Below the pieces are notes generated by a model that did no database searches, was not told where the DNA came from, and was given only the letters and a program-made list of their open reading frames with translations. This document shows, piece after piece, positions 8,629 through 16,378 of a stretch of DNA of 39,424 bases. The stretch covers positions 1 to 39,424 of the forward strand of contig JACWAL010000035.1 in the NCBI GenBank assembly GCA_014874295.1, in the 5' to 3' direction. The translations under genes and the position numbers were made by a program. Each line of letters opens with the position of its first letter. The stretch's first letter is position 1. This stretch comes from Microcaldota archaeon (GTDB lineage Archaea; Micrarchaeota; Micrarchaeia; Micrarchaeales; Micrarchaeaceae).

Positions 8629-9531
8629 CTACAGCGTCGCCACTATCCCGTCTATCACGCCGTTGACGCCTATGCCCCCCGTCGCCCTGACCACTATCCT
8701 GTGGCTCAGCACGGGCTTGGCAAGGAACTTGATGTCGTCTACTGACACGCTCTTCCTGCCCTCTATCAGCGCCTTTGCGCGGCCGCACGCCATGAAGCTT
8801 ATATCAGCGCGCGGGCTGCCGCCCATGACGACATGTATGTCCTCCCTCGTCGCCCGCACCAGGTCTACTATGTACTTGCGCACGTCCTCCCCTATGGCTA
8901 TGGACTGCACCTGTTGTTGCATGGAGAGTATGTCGTCTATCTTGAGCACCTTATTGACCGGCACGCTTGGCCTCTCCTTTATACCCATCATCGTCATCTC
9001 GTCCTCGAGGTTCGGGTAACCCACGCCGAGCCTCATGAGGAACCTGTCCGCGAGGACCTTCGGCAGCGATGTCGTGCCCTCTATGTTTAGCGGGTTCTGT
9101 GTGGCCAGCGTGATGAACGGCTTCGCGAGCGGGAGCGTCGAGTTGCCCACAGTTACCTGTCTCTCCTCCAGCGCCTCCAGGAGCGAGGTCGTGGTCTTGG
9201 GCTGCACCCTGTTGAGCTCGTCTATGAGCAGTATGTTCGTAAATATCGGGCCCTTCCTGAGCTGCACTGCGTTGTTCTGATCCACGTAGGTGTGGCCGAT
9301 TATGTCCGCTATGTCCAGGTCGGGCATGCCCTGGATGCGCTTGAAGTCCGCGCTTACCGCGTCGGCAAGCGCCTTGGACATTGTGGTCTTGGCGACGCCC
9401 GGAACGCCCTCGAGGAGCACGTGGCCATTGGCCACCATCGCGATGAACATCAGCTTTATGGTGTCCTCATTTCCTGCTATGTGTTTCTTGACTTCTGCAA
9501 ACGTGTTCTCGAATGCCGCCTTCGCGTCCAT
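8629..9531 (-). CDS. moxR: MoxR-family AAA ATPase
   Basis: A 300-residue AAA+ ATPase of the MoxR/RavA class. Walker A GVPGVAKTT (42-50), Walker B LLIDE (101-105) followed by LNRVQPKTTTSLLEALEE, sensor 1 ATQNPLNIEGTTSLP, and arginine-finger region LADRFLMRL. MoxR ATPases act as chaperones or remodellers and are usually encoded beside a von Willebrand A-domain protein; none is seen here. Instead, a class III prepilin and a BofA-like protein follow on the same strand. A TATA-like CATAAAAGC lies at about 9558-9550 and a GAGGGG stretch just before the ATG. Confidence 0.93.
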   Translation of the reverse strand: MDAKAAFENTFAEVKKHIAGNEDTIKLMFIAMVANGHVLLEGVPGVAKTTMSKALADAVSADFKRIQGMPDLDIADIIGHTYVDQNNAVQLRKGPIFTNILLIDELNRVQPKTTTSLLEALEERQVTVGNSTLPLAKPFITLATQNPLNIEGTTSLPKVLADRFLMRLGVGYPNLEDEMTMMGIKERPSVPVNKVLKIDDILSMQQQVQSIAIGEDVRKYIVDLVRATREDIHVVMGGSPRADISFMACGRAKALIEGRKSVSVDDIKFLAKPVLSHRIVVRATGGIGVNGVIDGIVATL

Positions 9532-9620
9532 ATAGTGCCCCTCAAAAAGCTTTTATGCCTTTACCTCCTATAGATACTACAGTATAGGGACTAAGTAATA
9601 AATAGTTTAGCGTAGGTCAG
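9532..9620. promoter_or_regulatory. Divergent promoter region: moxR and rpoF
   Basis: For moxR, the minus strand has CATAAAAGC near 9558-9550, 20-25 nt from the ATG. For rpoF, the plus strand has TAATAAATAG near 9596-9605, 20-30 nt before the two possible GTG starts (9621 and 9630). Confidence 0.5.
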
Positions 9621-9959
9621 GTGGGGGCAGTGATCGGAAAGGAATCGAAGAGCAAGGGCAGCATATCCCTGCACGGCGTATTTGGCATACTGGAGGGCAG
9701 GCGCAAGCAGAAGGAGCCGATTTACGAGCAGCAGATAGCCCTCGAGCACGCCGAGAAGTTCAAGATGACCAACCAGCAGTACGAGAAGATGAGGAAGAAG
9801 CTCGAGGAGCTGGGTTCGCTCAAGGATGAGACAATAACAAAGCTTATCGATATAAGACCGAAGAATGAGTCGCTGTTGAGGCACGTGCTCAGCGCGGAGA
9901 GGAGGAGCTTTTCCCCTGAGGAAGTGCAGGGCATACTTGCCATAACAAAGGAAGCCTGA
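9621..9959 (+). CDS. rpoF: DNA-directed RNA polymerase subunit F (Rpb4 family)
   Basis: A 112-residue helical protein with the Rpb4 pattern: YEQQIALEHAEKFKMT, a charged middle region, KLIDIRPKNESLLRHVLSAE and a final FSPEEVQGILAIT helix. Rpb4 pairs with Rpb7 (RpoE) to form the polymerase stalk. The identification is supported by the DUF655 gene immediately downstream, a conserved archaeal neighbour of rpoF. Start is GTG at 9621 or GTG at 9630; no ATG is available. Confidence 0.85.
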   Translation: MGAVIGKESKSKGSISLHGVFGILEGRRKQKEPIYEQQIALEHAEKFKMTNQQYEKMRKKLEELGSLKDETITKLIDIRPKNESLLRHVLSAERRSFSPEEVQGILAITKEA

Positions 9960-9982
9960 CACACGCGGTCGATGGTGCGCGC

Positions 9983-10567
9983 ATGCAGATGACAAGCGAG
10001 GAGAGGAAGGAAGACTACGCCTACGTACTGGACTTCATGCACGCCGGCAAGTCCTCTTCGAGCAGGTCGGAGCCGCTTGCCCAACTCGTGGGCGACAAGT
10101 GGTTCACTTTGCTGGAGGCGAGCACGAAGCCGGGCATTGCCGTCTCGATAGGCGAGCGCGTCTACATCGGCAATGGGGAGCGCGACAAAATACTGCTCAT
10201 AAAGTCGAGAGTTGCTTACCAGGAGCTCACGCAAACAGCAAAGAACGGACTCGACGGCATAGTGCTGCAGATCATAAAGTCGAACGAGGAGAAGTACGTC
10301 AACGTGTTCAACAAGGCCGGGGCGCTCAACATAAGGCAGCATTCGCTGGAGTTGCTGCCTGGCGTAGGCAGGAAGCACCTCGACGCGATACTGAAGGAGA
10401 GGAACGCGAAGCCATTCACTAGCTTCGATGACATAATGCAGCGCGTCTCGCTGCTGCAGGACCCGGCCAAGCTGATAGCCGACAGGGTTATACTGGAGCT
10501 CCAGGGAGGGGAACGCTTCTACCTCTTCGCGAAGCCCTACTTCGAAAGACAGGAAAGGCAGAGATAA
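9983..10567 (+). CDS. DUF655 family protein
   Basis: A 194-residue protein of the archaeal DUF655 family, which commonly sits between rpoF and ksgA. The N-terminal part (EDYAYVLDFM, VGERVYIGNGERDKI equivalent SIGERVYIGNGERDKILLI) is the conserved OB-like region; the C-terminal part carries a helix-hairpin-helix (LLPGVGRKHLDAILKER), suggesting nucleic-acid binding. ATG at 9983 and at 9989 are both possible. Its exact role is unknown; a link to RNA metabolism is suggested by its neighbours in many archaea. Confidence 0.85.
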   Translation: MQMTSEERKEDYAYVLDFMHAGKSSSSRSEPLAQLVGDKWFTLLEASTKPGIAVSIGERVYIGNGERDKILLIKSRVAYQELTQTAKNGLDGIVLQIIKSNEEKYVNVFNKAGALNIRQHSLELLPGVGRKHLDAILKERNAKPFTSFDDIMQRVSLLQDPAKLIADRVILELQGGERFYLFAKPYFERQERQR

Positions 10568-10580
10568 TGTTGGTGTGCCG

Positions 10581-11156
10581 ATGAAAGATTCGGCAAAGGG
10601 CACTGTTTTCCTGAGGCCGCTCGGCCTCGACGACGCGGACAGCCTCGCGAAAAATGCCAGCGACCCAGAGATACGCAGGAACATGGGGCCGCTGGGCGAC
10701 TTTCCATATCCTTATACGAGGAGCCACGCGATGGGGTTCATCGAGGCGTCTGGAAACGCGCTGATAGACGGCACAATGCTGAACTTTGCCGTATGTCTCT
10801 CAAAGACCGGTGAGCTGATAGGGTCGTGCGGCATAAGGAACATAGACAATGCGAGGAAAGAATGCGATATAGGTTATTGGATTGGGAGGAGGTACTGGGG
10901 CATAGGCTATGGAAGGGATGCTGTCGAGCAACTGATAGGCATGGCCTTCTACGCGATGGGCATGAAGACCGTGCGCGCCAGGGTGCTGCAGTCCAATTCA
11001 CGCTCGCTCAGACTCCTGCGCTCCATGGGCTTCGCCAAGGCCGCAGAGCCTGAACAGCGCACAGGTTCTTCCGCGGCCACGGTGCTGATGACCCTATCGA
11101 GCACAACGTATGCCAAGCATAGCGGGATCACGTCAATTCGCGCCTCGCACGGATGA
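10581..11156 (+). CDS. GNAT-family N-acetyltransferase (RimJ/RimL type)
   Basis: A 191-residue acetyltransferase from ATG 10581, preceded at 5 nt by GGTG (a GTG at 10575 would add two residues). It begins FLRPLGLDDADSLAKN, followed by acetyl-CoA binding motif A, CDIGYWIGRRYWGIGYGRDA (about 96-115), and motif B near VLQSNSRSLRLLRSMGF. RimJ/RimL relatives modify N-termini of proteins or small molecules; the substrate is not evident. It converges with the AdoMet synthetase gene with one base between stops. Confidence 0.85.
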   Translation: MKDSAKGTVFLRPLGLDDADSLAKNASDPEIRRNMGPLGDFPYPYTRSHAMGFIEASGNALIDGTMLNFAVCLSKTGELIGSCGIRNIDNARKECDIGYWIGRRYWGIGYGRDAVEQLIGMAFYAMGMKTVRARVLQSNSRSLRLLRSMGFAKAAEPEQRTGSSAATVLMTLSSTTYAKHSGITSIRASHG

Positions 11157-11157
11157 A

Positions 11158-12360
11158 TCACGCCAATACTACATGCTTGCCCTCTATGAGCTCGCGTGCG
11201 AAGTTCGGCAGGTTGCCGAGCATTTCTTCTGCGATGCCGTGCGCCTTGCCCATCACCGCGCCGAACCTCTTCCTGTCCTCAAGCACCAGCTCGAGATTCA
11301 CGTGCTTCGGGTCGCTGATCGGCCTGCCTATCTGCGAGACCATGTAGACCGTGCACTCTTTTACTTCTGGATACTGCATCACGACCTCGCTTGCTATCTC
11401 GTTCGACACGACGCTATATATCTTACCGACGTGGTTGATCGGGTTCTTGCCCCACGCGGCCTCGAGCGTCATAGGCCTGAACGGCGTTATTATCCCGTTG
11501 ACGCGGTTACCCCTCCCGACCGACCCGTCGTCCCCGGCCTCGCAGCTGAGACCGGACTTTGTCAGGTAGACATCGTTGTCGCTGTGCGAGTCCCCGTTGT
11601 TTATCGCCACGGACACGTTGCGCTTCGTGTATTTCTTGGAAAGCTTGAGCACGTCCTCCATAATCCTCTCCTTGTATGAGACGTAATCGTCCATGCTCTT
11701 GACGAACTTGGCGACAAAGGCGATTGCGATTGTCAGGGTTATGCTGTTCTCCTCGCGGATGCTCATTACCTTCACGTCCTCCCCCACCATGGGCATCGAC
11801 TTCTTGTAAGCCATGCTGTTCAGGTAGCGCTCGGTCTCTATGGCCAGCTTTTCGGTCTCGGTGAAAGGCGCGAACCCTATCCCGAACGACGTGTCGTTTG
11901 CTAGCGGTGCTCCTGCTGCCCTCTTGAAGACGCCGTTTAGGTCGGCAGATCCCTTCTGTATCCTCGTGGCGAATTTTACCTCACTCTCTATGCCAAGGAA
12001 GCGCGTGTTCTCCCTCAGGTAGTCTTTTGCAGCCTGCATCGCGATCTCGTCCACTGGTATGGCGATGTTTCCAAGCGACTTCGTCGCCCTGCCCGCGACT
12101 ATGACTTCAATAGGCCTCGTTATCTTGCCAGAACCGAACGTGGCTGTTGACTCCCCTCCTACTATCAGCCCCTTGTCGACGTTGTGGTGCAGTATCTGCT
12201 CGGTCTTCTCGAGATATGCCTTGCTCAGCTCGACGCTCGCTCTCTCCACTATTCCGTCTATCAGCGTGTCAGGGTGCCCCTTTCCCTTCCTCTCCACGTA
12301 CTCGACAGCCTGCTCCTCGAGCGGAGCGTTGCCTAGGTATGAGACTTTTATGTTGCTCAT
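11158..12360 (-). CDS. mat: S-adenosylmethionine synthetase, archaeal type
   Basis: A 400-residue enzyme that forms S-adenosylmethionine from ATP and methionine. It belongs to the archaeal AdoMet synthetase family, which is distinct in sequence from bacterial MetK. Seen: GKGHPDTLIDGIVE (26-39), a GGESTATFGSGKITRPIEV block, and ISD-P-K-H-V-N in the C-terminal part. Length is typical. An imperfect palindrome, CATATG-CAA-CATATG, lies just upstream near the predicted transcription start. Confidence 0.95.
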   Translation of the reverse strand: MSNIKVSYLGNAPLEEQAVEYVERKGKGHPDTLIDGIVERASVELSKAYLEKTEQILHHNVDKGLIVGGESTATFGSGKITRPIEVIVAGRATKSLGNIAIPVDEIAMQAAKDYLRENTRFLGIESEVKFATRIQKGSADLNGVFKRAAGAPLANDTSFGIGFAPFTETEKLAIETERYLNSMAYKKSMPMVGEDVKVMSIREENSITLTIAIAFVAKFVKSMDDYVSYKERIMEDVLKLSKKYTKRNVSVAINNGDSHSDNDVYLTKSGLSCEAGDDGSVGRGNRVNGIITPFRPMTLEAAWGKNPINHVGKIYSVVSNEIASEVVMQYPEVKECTVYMVSQIGRPISDPKHVNLELVLEDRKRFGAVMGKAHGIAEEMLGNLPNFARELIEGKHVVLA

Positions 12361-12402
12361 GCGACCACAGCATATGCAACATATGTGCCGCTTTTAAGCA
12401 TT
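12361..12402 (-). promoter_or_regulatory. AdoMet synthetase promoter with operator-like palindrome
   Basis: A TATA-like GCTTAAAAGC lies at about 12401-12392. Between it and the ATG is CATATG-CAA-CATATG (12371-12385), a symmetric arrangement overlapping the expected transcription start, where an archaeal repressor could bind. The regulatory role is inferred. Confidence 0.4.
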
Positions 12403-12470
12403 GTATCGGCAATTCTATAGCATTCTACAAGAAACGCCAATGTATGAATGGCAGAAAACCGTTCAGCGGG

Positions 12471-14225
12471 TCATTTCTCCCCTTTGGACTGCCTTTTCAG
12501 GGCTATGATCTTTTCGAGGAGGGCGCGCTCTCCTCCGTCAAGCAGGTCGTTGCTGTTGAGAAGGGTGCGCTCGTCGCCATCCCTGACTCTCGTGTAGAGT
12601 TTTTGGTTCTCCCGTATCTGGCGGCCGAATGTCGGCCCCTCTATGGATATCGCCACGCTGTCGCCTTTTGCTGCGGCTTCAAGCGCGGACTTGTCGTTCT
12701 GTATGCCCTTTATCTTTCCGATGACTGTACCGTCCTCTACCATCATAGAGTAGCCGGGCTTTATCCTCCCCGCAATGACGGTCACGCCAAATATCGCGGG
12801 ATGCGAGATGCGGAAGCAAGCGTTTGGGAGTATCTCAACTTCTCCTGGGAAAGTCAGCTCCCGCTCGAGTTCATCCTTGGCGCTCTTCTGCATGTTCGCC
12901 GTCATCTCCTTGTAGTCATCAAGCAGCTTATAGATTATGTTGCCCTCTATTATTGTTATGCCGCTGGCGCTGGCTGTCTCGAACGCGTCATGCTCCGTCG
13001 CTACGTTGAACGACATTATCATCGCGCTCTTGGGGTCCAACGCGCGCATGGCAAACGCGTCAAGCACGTCGCGCTTCGCCACGTTGCCGAGGCCCTTCTT
13101 GCTGATCTTGACACCCTCTGCAGAGAGCAGCCTCGATATAGCTTCGATGCTGCCTATGGAGTCCGCCTTCAGCACTATGCCAGTCTTGTCGGCCGAAAAG
13201 ACGGAGCCGAGCTCGGACTTTATCCGGTCCATGTAGCCCGGGTCTGTGGTCTGTATGACAGGGGAACCTGGCAGTGCATCCTCCAAGCCGTTGCCGCTGA
13301 CCTTCACGCCCGCGGCGGCATCGACCTTGTCCACGTTGAAGAACTTGCTCGACGACTCCCTTATTTCGTGCAGCGGTTTTGGTTTCAACAGCGCCTTTAT
13401 CTTGGCCGTCGCCACAGACGTGGGCGTCGCGAACGCTATGGTGTCATTGACGCGCAGTGAACCGTCATAGAGTATGACGTCTATCGTAGTGCCGAGGCCC
13501 TTGACCTCCTTTTTCTCTAGTATGCTGCCCCTCCCTGGGCCCTTGACCTCTATGTTGAGCCGCATCTCGAGAAACCGCTGCGACAATCCGGACACCAGCA
13601 TCAGCAGCTCGGCAAGACCCTCTCCTGTTTTCGCGCTTATCGGTATTATTGCGACCTCCTTCTGGAAGTCCTTAACCATGTCGTAGCGTTCGCTCGTGAA
13701 GCCGAGCACGCTCATCTTTCCTATCAGCCCGTAGATTCGGTTGTTCAGGTCGTCCTTGACATAGTCGCTCTGCTGTGCCAACGAGGCCATTATGCTCTTC
13801 GACTTTGTGTCGTGCCACCCAGTTATCAAGTCAACCTTGTTTGCTGCGACGATGAAGGGGGTCTTGTACTCCTTGAGTATGTTTATCGCTTCGACGGTCT
13901 GCGGCGCGAAGCCCTGGGCTATGTCCACCACTAGTATCGCCATGTCTGCGGCGCTACCGCCTATCCTCCTGAGGTTCGTGAACGCCTCGTGGCCTGGCGT
14001 GTCTATGAACAGCAAACCAGGTATGACCAGCTTGGATTTAGTCTGTTCGAGCACAGGGCCACATATCTGCCTTATGACTTCTATAGGAACCTCGGACGCC
14101 CCTATGTGCTGCGTTATGCCCCCGACCTCCTTGGCTACTATGCTGGAGCTGCGGATCGCATCGAGGAGCATGGTCTTGCCGTGGTCGACGTGGCCCATCA
14201 CGCAAATTATCGGCTGCCTTATCAT
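12471..14225 (-). CDS. infB: Translation initiation factor aIF5B (IF-2 homologue)
   Basis: A 584-residue GTPase from ATG 14225 (a TTG at 14237 adds four residues); aIF5B proteins usually begin at MIRQPI. Motifs: G1 GHVDHGKT (11-18), G3 DTPGHE, G4 NKVD, then domain II (KGPGRGSILEKKEVKGLGTTIDV), domain III (KADSIGSIEAI) and a C-terminal domain ending in a basic helix. It promotes subunit joining and initiator-tRNA positioning. Length fits archaeal aIF5B. The minus-strand promoter has GTTAATAAGTT near 14268-14258. Confidence 0.95.
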   Translation of the reverse strand: MIRQPIICVMGHVDHGKTMLLDAIRSSSIVAKEVGGITQHIGASEVPIEVIRQICGPVLEQTKSKLVIPGLLFIDTPGHEAFTNLRRIGGSAADMAILVVDIAQGFAPQTVEAINILKEYKTPFIVAANKVDLITGWHDTKSKSIMASLAQQSDYVKDDLNNRIYGLIGKMSVLGFTSERYDMVKDFQKEVAIIPISAKTGEGLAELLMLVSGLSQRFLEMRLNIEVKGPGRGSILEKKEVKGLGTTIDVILYDGSLRVNDTIAFATPTSVATAKIKALLKPKPLHEIRESSSKFFNVDKVDAAAGVKVSGNGLEDALPGSPVIQTTDPGYMDRIKSELGSVFSADKTGIVLKADSIGSIEAISRLLSAEGVKISKKGLGNVAKRDVLDAFAMRALDPKSAMIMSFNVATEHDAFETASASGITIIEGNIIYKLLDDYKEMTANMQKSAKDELERELTFPGEVEILPNACFRISHPAIFGVTVIAGRIKPGYSMMVEDGTVIGKIKGIQNDKSALEAAAKGDSVAISIEGPTFGRQIRENQKLYTRVRDGDERTLLNSNDLLDGGERALLEKIIALKRQSKGEK

Positions 14226-14284
14226 GGTGAGACCCAATATGGATTGTCACCTTAACTTATTAACAGCTGCGGTGGTGTGGCTGA

Positions 14285-14763
14285 CTAGCCTTCAACAATA
14301 TCCGTCCGTCTCAACTGAGTCATCGGGGCGCTTTCCTTCGCTATCTCTATTTTGCCGTGCAGCACCTGGTGGTTGCTGGATAGGCGCGCGTTGCCGTGCA
14401 CGCATGCACCGTCGCGCAGCGTCAGGTCGCCGCACAGCTTGGGGCTCTCGTAGATGTGGGAGCTTATGACCCTAACATAGTCGCGTAGCTCCATGTCGTC
14501 TTCTATAATCGATTCTCCCTTGACTCTCACGCGGTCGAAGAACTTACCGCCAGCAACCATGGACCCGACGTGCACCACCGCCTGGTCCTCCAGCTTTGAC
14601 TTGCCGAACATTTTCGCGTTCTTAATCAGGACTGTGTTCCATCCGAGATAGACGCCATCGTCTGCGTGGGCCGTGCCACCACGAACCCGCCTCCGCTCCT
14701 GTGGCGCCTGAAGACGCGGTCGCCAATTATCGCGATTGCGTCCTTCCTTTCCAGCTTCAAGGG
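14285..14763 (-). pseudogene. Frameshifted, 5'-truncated beta-helix (hexapeptide-like) protein
   Basis: Two frames of one gene. The 3' part (14611-14285, from an internal ATG) reads MFGKSKLEDQAVVHVGSM... and continues upstream in the same frame as GTAHADDGVYLGWNTVLIKN to about 14680. From there the coding look moves to another frame: LKLERKDAIAIIGDRV ... RSGGGFV. The protein resembles repetitive left-handed beta-helix proteins (repeats of V-x-G-N/D-A type). The upstream frame has no ATG and enters an AT-rich island at TTAGCAAAG, so the 5' end is lost or displaced. A single-base assembly error could explain the frameshift but not the missing start. Confidence 0.65.
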
Positions 14764-14805
14764 CTTTGCTAAATAATTATCGTTTTGAACGAATAAATTA
14801 GCAGA

Positions 14806-14994
14806 TTATTTTATTGTCTTTCCCCGTTTGGTGTTTATGAGATAGGCTAAGCCTCCAGTAACCCAAGCAATCATCAACCCGATTCCGACGCCATCAAAGT
14901 ATTTGTTTCCTATAAGATGCCCGACTAAGAGCACAACTATGCTTATAACGAATTCCAAAATAACCAAGTAAAGTAGCACTCGTTCCAATTCCAT
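14806..14994 (-). CDS. Small two-helix membrane protein (island)
   Basis: A 62-residue frame starting MELERVLLYLVILEFV with two hydrophobic segments (about 6-29 and 34-53) and a basic end (NTKRGKTIK). No family recognised. It overlaps the frame at 14894-15157 by 101 nt in another register; a single frameshift would join the two into one protein, so it may be the 3' half of a broken gene. Confidence 0.4.
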   Translation of the reverse strand: MELERVLLYLVILEFVISIVVLLVGHLIGNKYFDGVGIGLMIAWVTGGLAYLINTKRGKTIK

Positions 14995-15157
14995 ATACTT
15001 TAACGTACTTATCGCCGTTCATACTGGTATAGTAATCCTTATAAAGTCGTTGTAAATTTGGACTAGCCCCCAACTCATACATCGCACCTATCAGAACTGT
15101 GATGTTGTATGTTATCAGTTTACAAAGAAGTTCTGGGGCAATCGAATTTATTAGCAA
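14894..15157 (-). CDS. Hypothetical protein in AT-rich island, possibly the 5' half of a frameshifted gene
   Basis: An 87-residue frame; its first part (LQRLYKDYYTSMNGDKYVKV) looks protein-like, while the part after about residue 55 overlaps the two-helix membrane frame and looks less so. It may continue into that frame by a frameshift near 14995. No family recognised. Base composition differs from neighbouring housekeeping genes. Confidence 0.3.
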   Translation of the reverse strand: MLINSIAPELLCKLITYNITVLIGAMYELGASPNLQRLYKDYYTSMNGDKYVKVYGIGTSATLLGYFGIRYKHSCALSRASYRKQIL

Positions 15158-15264
15158 GAATCGAAATTAATTAGCAGACAGTCATTTATTAGCAAAGTCT
15201 AGGGCAAGTTTGCACGCAAAGTCAAGAGCGTACTTATGCGCCGTGGCACCACATGTAGCAGTGA

Positions 15265-15936
15265 CTACTGCGCCGCAGCGGATTTCTGCAAGGATGTGCT
15301 GACAAGAACCTTGAACGGTGGCACGTTCTTTTGCAGGTCATGGCCATCGCCTATGTTCGAGTCATGGTGAACCGTCACGTATGGATAGACGGTCGACTTG
15401 CCCACATAACACCCCCATTCCACGACCGAATTGTCGAGGAGGGCACAACCGCTGCCGAGTTTAGTGATTGTCCCGGAGTGACGTTTGCCCACGACGACGT
15501 TGTCCCCTATCATCGCACCCGCGTACTTGATTGTGTCGTTGACCTTCGTCAAACTCGCGTCTATGATCGTATCGTTGATCTTTGTGTTGTAGCCTATTTT
15601 CGTGCCGCGGCCAATCCGGGAGTTGCGCACAGTAGAGTACCAGCCGATCGTGACCTCGCGGCCAACAATGGAGTTGACCACCTTGACGCCCGGCTGGATG
15701 GAGTTACAGTCGAACACGACAGACGTCCTGTCTATGCTGACGTTCTCCTTAAGGATTGAACCTTCCGGAACGAACCCCCCGGTACCACACCTTTCCAGCT
15801 TTATCTCCCAGCCGGTGCCGTCCTTATAGAACACTTTAGCTATTTCAATCGGCAGCCTTTGGACTGCCCTGACGTCACTCATAACCGTGTAGTCGGCGAG
15901 CGCCACTTCCACAGGCGCTGGTTTTTGCGCTTCCAT
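15265..15936 (-). CDS. Left-handed beta-helix (hexapeptide-repeat) protein
   Basis: About 223 residues from ATG 15936 (15957 and 15966 are alternatives). After an N-terminal region of some 75 residues come hexapeptide-like turns: VSIDRTSVVFDCNSI, VVNSIVGREVTIGWYSTV, NSRIGRGTKIGYNTKI, GAMIGDNVVVGKR and SVVEWGCYVGKSTVY. This fold occurs in acyltransferases and sugar-nucleotide enzymes; the nucleotidyltransferase domain often fused to it is absent here. The substrate is unknown. It may be related to the broken gene at 14285-14763. A TTTATATG TATA-like box lies near 15974-15967. Confidence 0.7.
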   Translation of the reverse strand: MEAQKPAPVEVALADYTVMSDVRAVQRLPIEIAKVFYKDGTGWEIKLERCGTGGFVPEGSILKENVSIDRTSVVFDCNSIQPGVKVVNSIVGREVTIGWYSTVRNSRIGRGTKIGYNTKINDTIIDASLTKVNDTIKYAGAMIGDNVVVGKRHSGTITKLGSGCALLDNSVVEWGCYVGKSTVYPYVTVHHDSNIGDGHDLQKNVPPFKVLVSTSLQKSAAAQ

Positions 15937-16075
15937 ATGCCCCGCTATATACGCCATCCGCCACATATAAATAGATTACTACCGGCTTGAGGCATCGACG
16001 ATAATAACTCGGAATTTACGCGCTTACAGGATTATCAGATTAGCCTTTAAATCCCTTCGGCATGAACCTTCTAAC

Positions 16076-16369
16076 ATGGTAGTGATAAAGGATATAGTGG
16101 TGGCGCTGTCGCAGTGCAAGGACCCGGAGCTCGACGCCAACATAGTCGAGATAGGACTCATCTACGGGATAACGATCAATCAGGACGGCAGTGTGAAGGT
16201 AACCATGACTATGACGTCGCCGATGTGCCCCGTCACGGGGATCATACTGGCGGACGTACAGCTGCGGCTGGAGGCCCTGCATGACATAGGCAAGATTGAC
16301 GTCGATCTCGTCTGGGACCCGATGTGGAACCCTGATATGATGAGCGACGACCTCAAGTACAGGAACTGA
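16076..16369 (+). CDS. MIP18/DUF59 family Fe-S assembly protein
   Basis: A 97-residue protein with the DUF59 (MIP18/SufT/PaaD-like) pattern: CKDPELDANIVEIGLIYG (14-31), a KVTMTMTSPMCPVTG block with the conserved Cys at 51, then helix IILADVQLRL, ending with DLVWDPMWNPDMMSDD. The family acts in Fe-S cluster assembly or delivery. A TTTAAAT box lies about 26 nt before the ATG, so a leaderless transcript is likely. It converges on ndk. Confidence 0.9.
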   Translation: MVVIKDIVVALSQCKDPELDANIVEIGLIYGITINQDGSVKVTMTMTSPMCPVTGIILADVQLRLEALHDIGKIDVDLVWDPMWNPDMMSDDLKYRN

Positions 16370-16378
16370 ATCTCCGGC

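Larger units (their letters stand above)
14764..15197. other. AT-rich island bounded by inverted and direct repeats
   Basis: A stretch of about 430 bp, visibly AT-richer than its surroundings, with CTTTGCTAA at 14764-14772 and its reverse complement TTAGCAAAG at 15189-15197. Inside, CGAATAAATTAGCA (14790-14803) and CGAATTTATTAGCA (15143-15156) are near-identical direct repeats that flank two small overlapping frames. More ATTAGCA copies lie at 15170-15176 and 15188-15194. No transposase is visible. It looks like a small inserted element or recombination scar next to the truncated beta-helix gene. Confidence 0.55.

Noticed and set aside
12147-13460. 437-residue frame antisense to aIF5B and the AdoMet synthetase
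   Set aside because: It spans two convincing genes on the other strand and shows no protein family features.
15198-15264. Peptide-like stretch with a doubled L-A-L-D-F-A-x-K motif on the minus strand
   Set aside because: It has no start codon of its own and ends within the repeats of the AT-rich island; too short to support a gene or a remnant.
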